From an uncultured Alphaproteobacteria bacterium (GTDB lineage Bacteria > Pseudomonadota > Alphaproteobacteria > HIMB59 > GCA-002718135): a stretch of 64,000 nucleotides of DNA. Location of the stretch: the NCBI GenBank assembly GCA_902628835.1, contig CACOPD010000001.1, forward strand, positions 233,347 through 297,346, written 5' to 3'. The notes beneath the pieces were generated by a model. It did not search any database and was not told the DNA's origin. It was given only the letters and a program-made list of their open reading frames with translations. Made by a program: the position numbers and the translations under genes. This document shows positions 62,125-64,000 of this stretch, in pieces (position 1 is the first letter of the stretch; every line of letters starts with the position of its first letter).

Positions 62125-62978
62125 GCTAAGTTTCCCATCTTTCCTTCTTGATAGTCCATCATAGCTTGCTTGATTTCTCCCTCAGAATTAGCCACAAAAG
62201 GTCCATAACGTGCTACAGGTTCTTTGAGAGGCTTTCCGGCTAAAACTAGATAGGACCCCTTTTCAGATATTGACGTAAGTTGAATCTCATCACTTGACTG
62301 ATCAAAGTAAATCATATCACCTTTATTAGCGATTTTATCATTGTCGTTGAATTGTAACTGACCATCAATAATATAGATCATAAGATTTTGTTCTTTATTG
62401 ACATTAAACTTTGTCATATCTGGTTTTGAAAATTGAATATCAAATATTGATACAGGTGAATATGTTTGAATTTTAGATTTGGTTTTGTTTATTTCACCCA
62501 CAAGAACTTTAATTTCTATATTCTTATTTTCAGATACTGTTGGAATAGTGTTTCTTTTAATATGTTGATACCAAGGTTTAACTTTTTTATTTTTTTGAGG
62601 AAGGTTAACCCAGATTTGTAATCCTTGCATGATACCTCCACTCTTCTTAAATTTTTCTGTTACCAATTCAGAGTGAATTAAACCTGATCCAGTTGTCATC
62701 CATTGTACATCGCCAGTTTCAATTTCAGCTTGTCCACCAAATGAATCTCTGTGTTCTACCTCACCACCAAGCATGTAAGTAATTGCCTCAAATCCACAAT
62801 GAGGATGCGCAGGCACACCAGTTGCACCTCCTGGTTCATAATTAATTGGGCCAAAATGATCAAAAAGAAGGAATGGATCGTTTTCTCTCATACCGGGGAC
62901 AGGGAAAGCTCTCGTTACAGGTATCCCATCACCCTCGAAAGTCTTCATACACTCTTTAATTTCTTTTATTTTTCTCAT
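62121..62978 (-). CDS. Pirin-family protein
   Basis: PLLFDHFGP-like, HPHCGFEAITYML, MTTGSGLIHSE. Confidence 0.95.
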   Translation of the reverse strand: MRKIKEIKECMKTFEGDGIPVTRAFPVPGMRENDPFLLFDHFGPINYEPGGATGVPAHPHCGFEAITYMLGGEVEHRDSFGGQAEIETGDVQWMTTGSGLIHSELVTEKFKKSGGIMQGLQIWVNLPQKNKKVKPWYQHIKRNTIPTVSENKNIEIKVLVGEINKTKSKIQTYSPVSIFDIQFSKPDMTKFNVNKEQNLMIYIIDGQLQFNDNDKIANKGDMIYFDQSSDEIQLTSISEKGSYLVLAGKPLKEPVARYGPFVANSEGEIKQAMMDYQEGKMGNLA

Positions 62979-63021
62979 AAATTTGTTTAAAAGTTATTCA
63001 TATATAGATATAGGTATCATT

Positions 63022-63105
63022 ATGAAAAATCAAAATCCAAATCCACCAAAGTGTGGTTGCAGTTGTAGCTGTTGCTGTACTTGTGAAGGTGGAGGGTGCT
63101 GTTAA
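63022..63105 (+). CDS. Putative 27-aa cysteine-rich micropeptide MKNQNPNPPKCGCSCSCCCTCEGGGCC
   Basis: Open frame ATG to TAA read directly; 9 of 27 residues Cys; hairpin at its end; below size cut-off of supplied ORF track. Confidence 0.45.
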   Translation: MKNQNPNPPKCGCSCSCCCTCEGGGCC

Positions 63106-63116
63106 TTAACACCCTC
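63092..63116. terminator. Hairpin overlapping the micropeptide stop
   Basis: gagggtg/caccctc 7-bp perfect stem, 11-nt loop; no strong T-run. Confidence 0.45.
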
Positions 63117-63145
63117 AATTTAAATTTAATATTTAAAATATATTT

Positions 63146-64000
63146 CTAACAACCTTTAAGTTCATCTCCTAGATTCGTTATTAACTTAAAATAAAGATCT
63201 TTATTTATGTCAATATTGGCACCTAAAGGATCAAAAACACCCGTTTTGATATTCATGTCTTCAGCTATCGTTGTAATTATCTTTGGATTAAACTGAGGTT
63301 CAGAGAAGATACATTTTATTCCTCTATCCTTAATTACATCTTGAATATCAGCAATCTGTTTGGCACCAGGTAAAACATCCGTATTCAAAGTTAGCGCTCC
63401 AGCAGCTCTAACCCCAAATCTTTCTTCAAAGTATTGATAAGCGTCATGGAAGACAACAAACTTTGCGTCTTTATTTATTCCTTTTTCAATATCGTTAACT
63501 AGTTGATCTAGCGCTTGGATTGTTGCTTGTGCATTAGCTTCATATTTATTCTTATTTGCTGGATCCAAATCACCTAACTCATGTGCAATTTCATGTACCA
63601 TTTCTTTAGCATTCATTGGATCTAGCCAGATGTGAGCATCGAATTCACCATGTGCATGACCGTGGTGATCGTGTCCACTGTGATCGTCATGATCTTCATG
63701 ATCATCATGGTCGTCATGGTCATCGTGGTCGTTGTGATCATCGTGGTCGTCGTGATTATCGTGATCATCATGGTCGTCATGGTCATCATGATCATCATGG
63801 TCATCGTGGTCATCGTGGTCGTCGTGATCATCGTGATCATCGTGGTCATCGTGGTCGTCAAAAATTGATTCTTCTCTAAACTTTAATTTATTAATAGTTT
63901 CAACTTCCATGAACTCTACAACTTCTGCATTTTTAACAATTGACTCAAGAGGTCTCTCCATAAATGTTTCAATACTTTCACCAACCCAGAATATGATATC
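63146..64000 (-). CDS. znuA: Zinc ABC transporter substrate-binding protein, 5' end beyond window
   Basis: HIWLDPMNAKEMVHEIAHEL, VVFHDAYQYFEERFG, FSEPQFN; His/Asp-rich loop; reading frame stays open upstream of the listed Met (DIIFWVGESIETF). Confidence 0.93.
   Translation of the reverse strand, partial: DIIFWVGESIETFMERPLESIVKNAEVVEFMEVETINKLKFREESIFDDHDDHDDHDDHDDHDDHDDHDDHDDHDDHDDHDNHDDHDDHNDHDDHDDHDDHEDHDDHSGHDHHGHAHGEFDAHIWLDPMNAKEMVHEIAHELGDLDPANKNKYEANAQATIQALDQLVNDIEKGINKDAKFVVFHDAYQYFEERFGVRAAGALTLNTDVLPGAKQIADIQDVIKDRGIKCIFSEPQFNPKIITTIAEDMNIKTGVFDPLGANIDINKDLYFKLITNLGDELKGC
63680..63859 (-). repeat. In-frame 9-bp tandem repeat coding (D/N/E)(D/N)H
   Basis: 180 nt = 20 consecutive XXH codon triplets inside znuA. 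Confidence 0.95.

Noticed and set aside
63680-63859. Possible CRISPR array
   Set aside because: Contiguous 9-bp in-frame codon repeat with no spacers; explained by ZnuA His/Asp loop.
63616-63879. Overlapping ORFs on both strands (63616-63879, 63622-63861, 63632-63868)
   Set aside because: All are alternative-frame readings of the znuA DDH-coding 9-bp repeat; low-complexity artefacts.
1-64000. Prophage, transposon, tRNA or rRNA content
   Set aside because: No integrase, transposase, terminal repeats, or tRNA/rRNA sequences recognised when reading the intergenic gaps; a tRNAscan/Rfam search would be needed for certainty.

Overview
AT-rich, densely packed chromosomal window that looks like a streamlined marine alphaproteobacterium (taxonomy inferred from gene content, not tested). 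Roughly 0-43 kb is accessory catabolism: three ABC importers (one truncated at the left edge), two DMT transporters, a scattered gene set fitting C2/C3 organosulfonate breakdown (split sulfopyruvate decarboxylase, Xsc, Pta-like, omega-aminotransferase plus alanine dehydrogenase, an HpsN/HisD-family dehydrogenase, a SerA-like dehydrogenase, a PfkB kinase resembling YihV), and a 22.6-37.8 kb locus with six SnoaL/NTF2-like proteins around a LacI regulator, a MetE-like protein and a double-cupin protein. Roughly 44-64 kb is mostly housekeeping: uvrC-pgsA-moaD-moaE, ilvE, a MarR/response regulator/kinase operon, proC, lgt, pgeF, prs-rplY-pth-ychF, petABC, trmL, pirin and znuA. Main observations: (1) helically phased pairs of TTCA-N6/7-TGAA dyads in two divergent promoters of the SnoaL locus, with a degenerate pair at the lacI promoter, suggesting a local regulon; (2) the organosulfonate gene set; (3) an unannotated 27-aa peptide ORF with 9 cysteines next to znuA; (4) 20 tandem XXH triplets in ZnuA; (5) an 85-nt identical block shared by two paralogous ABC ATPases; (6) hairpins between substrate-binding protein and permease genes in all three ABC importers. 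No tRNA, rRNA, CRISPR or transposase was recognised. All functional names come from sequence recognition without database searches.
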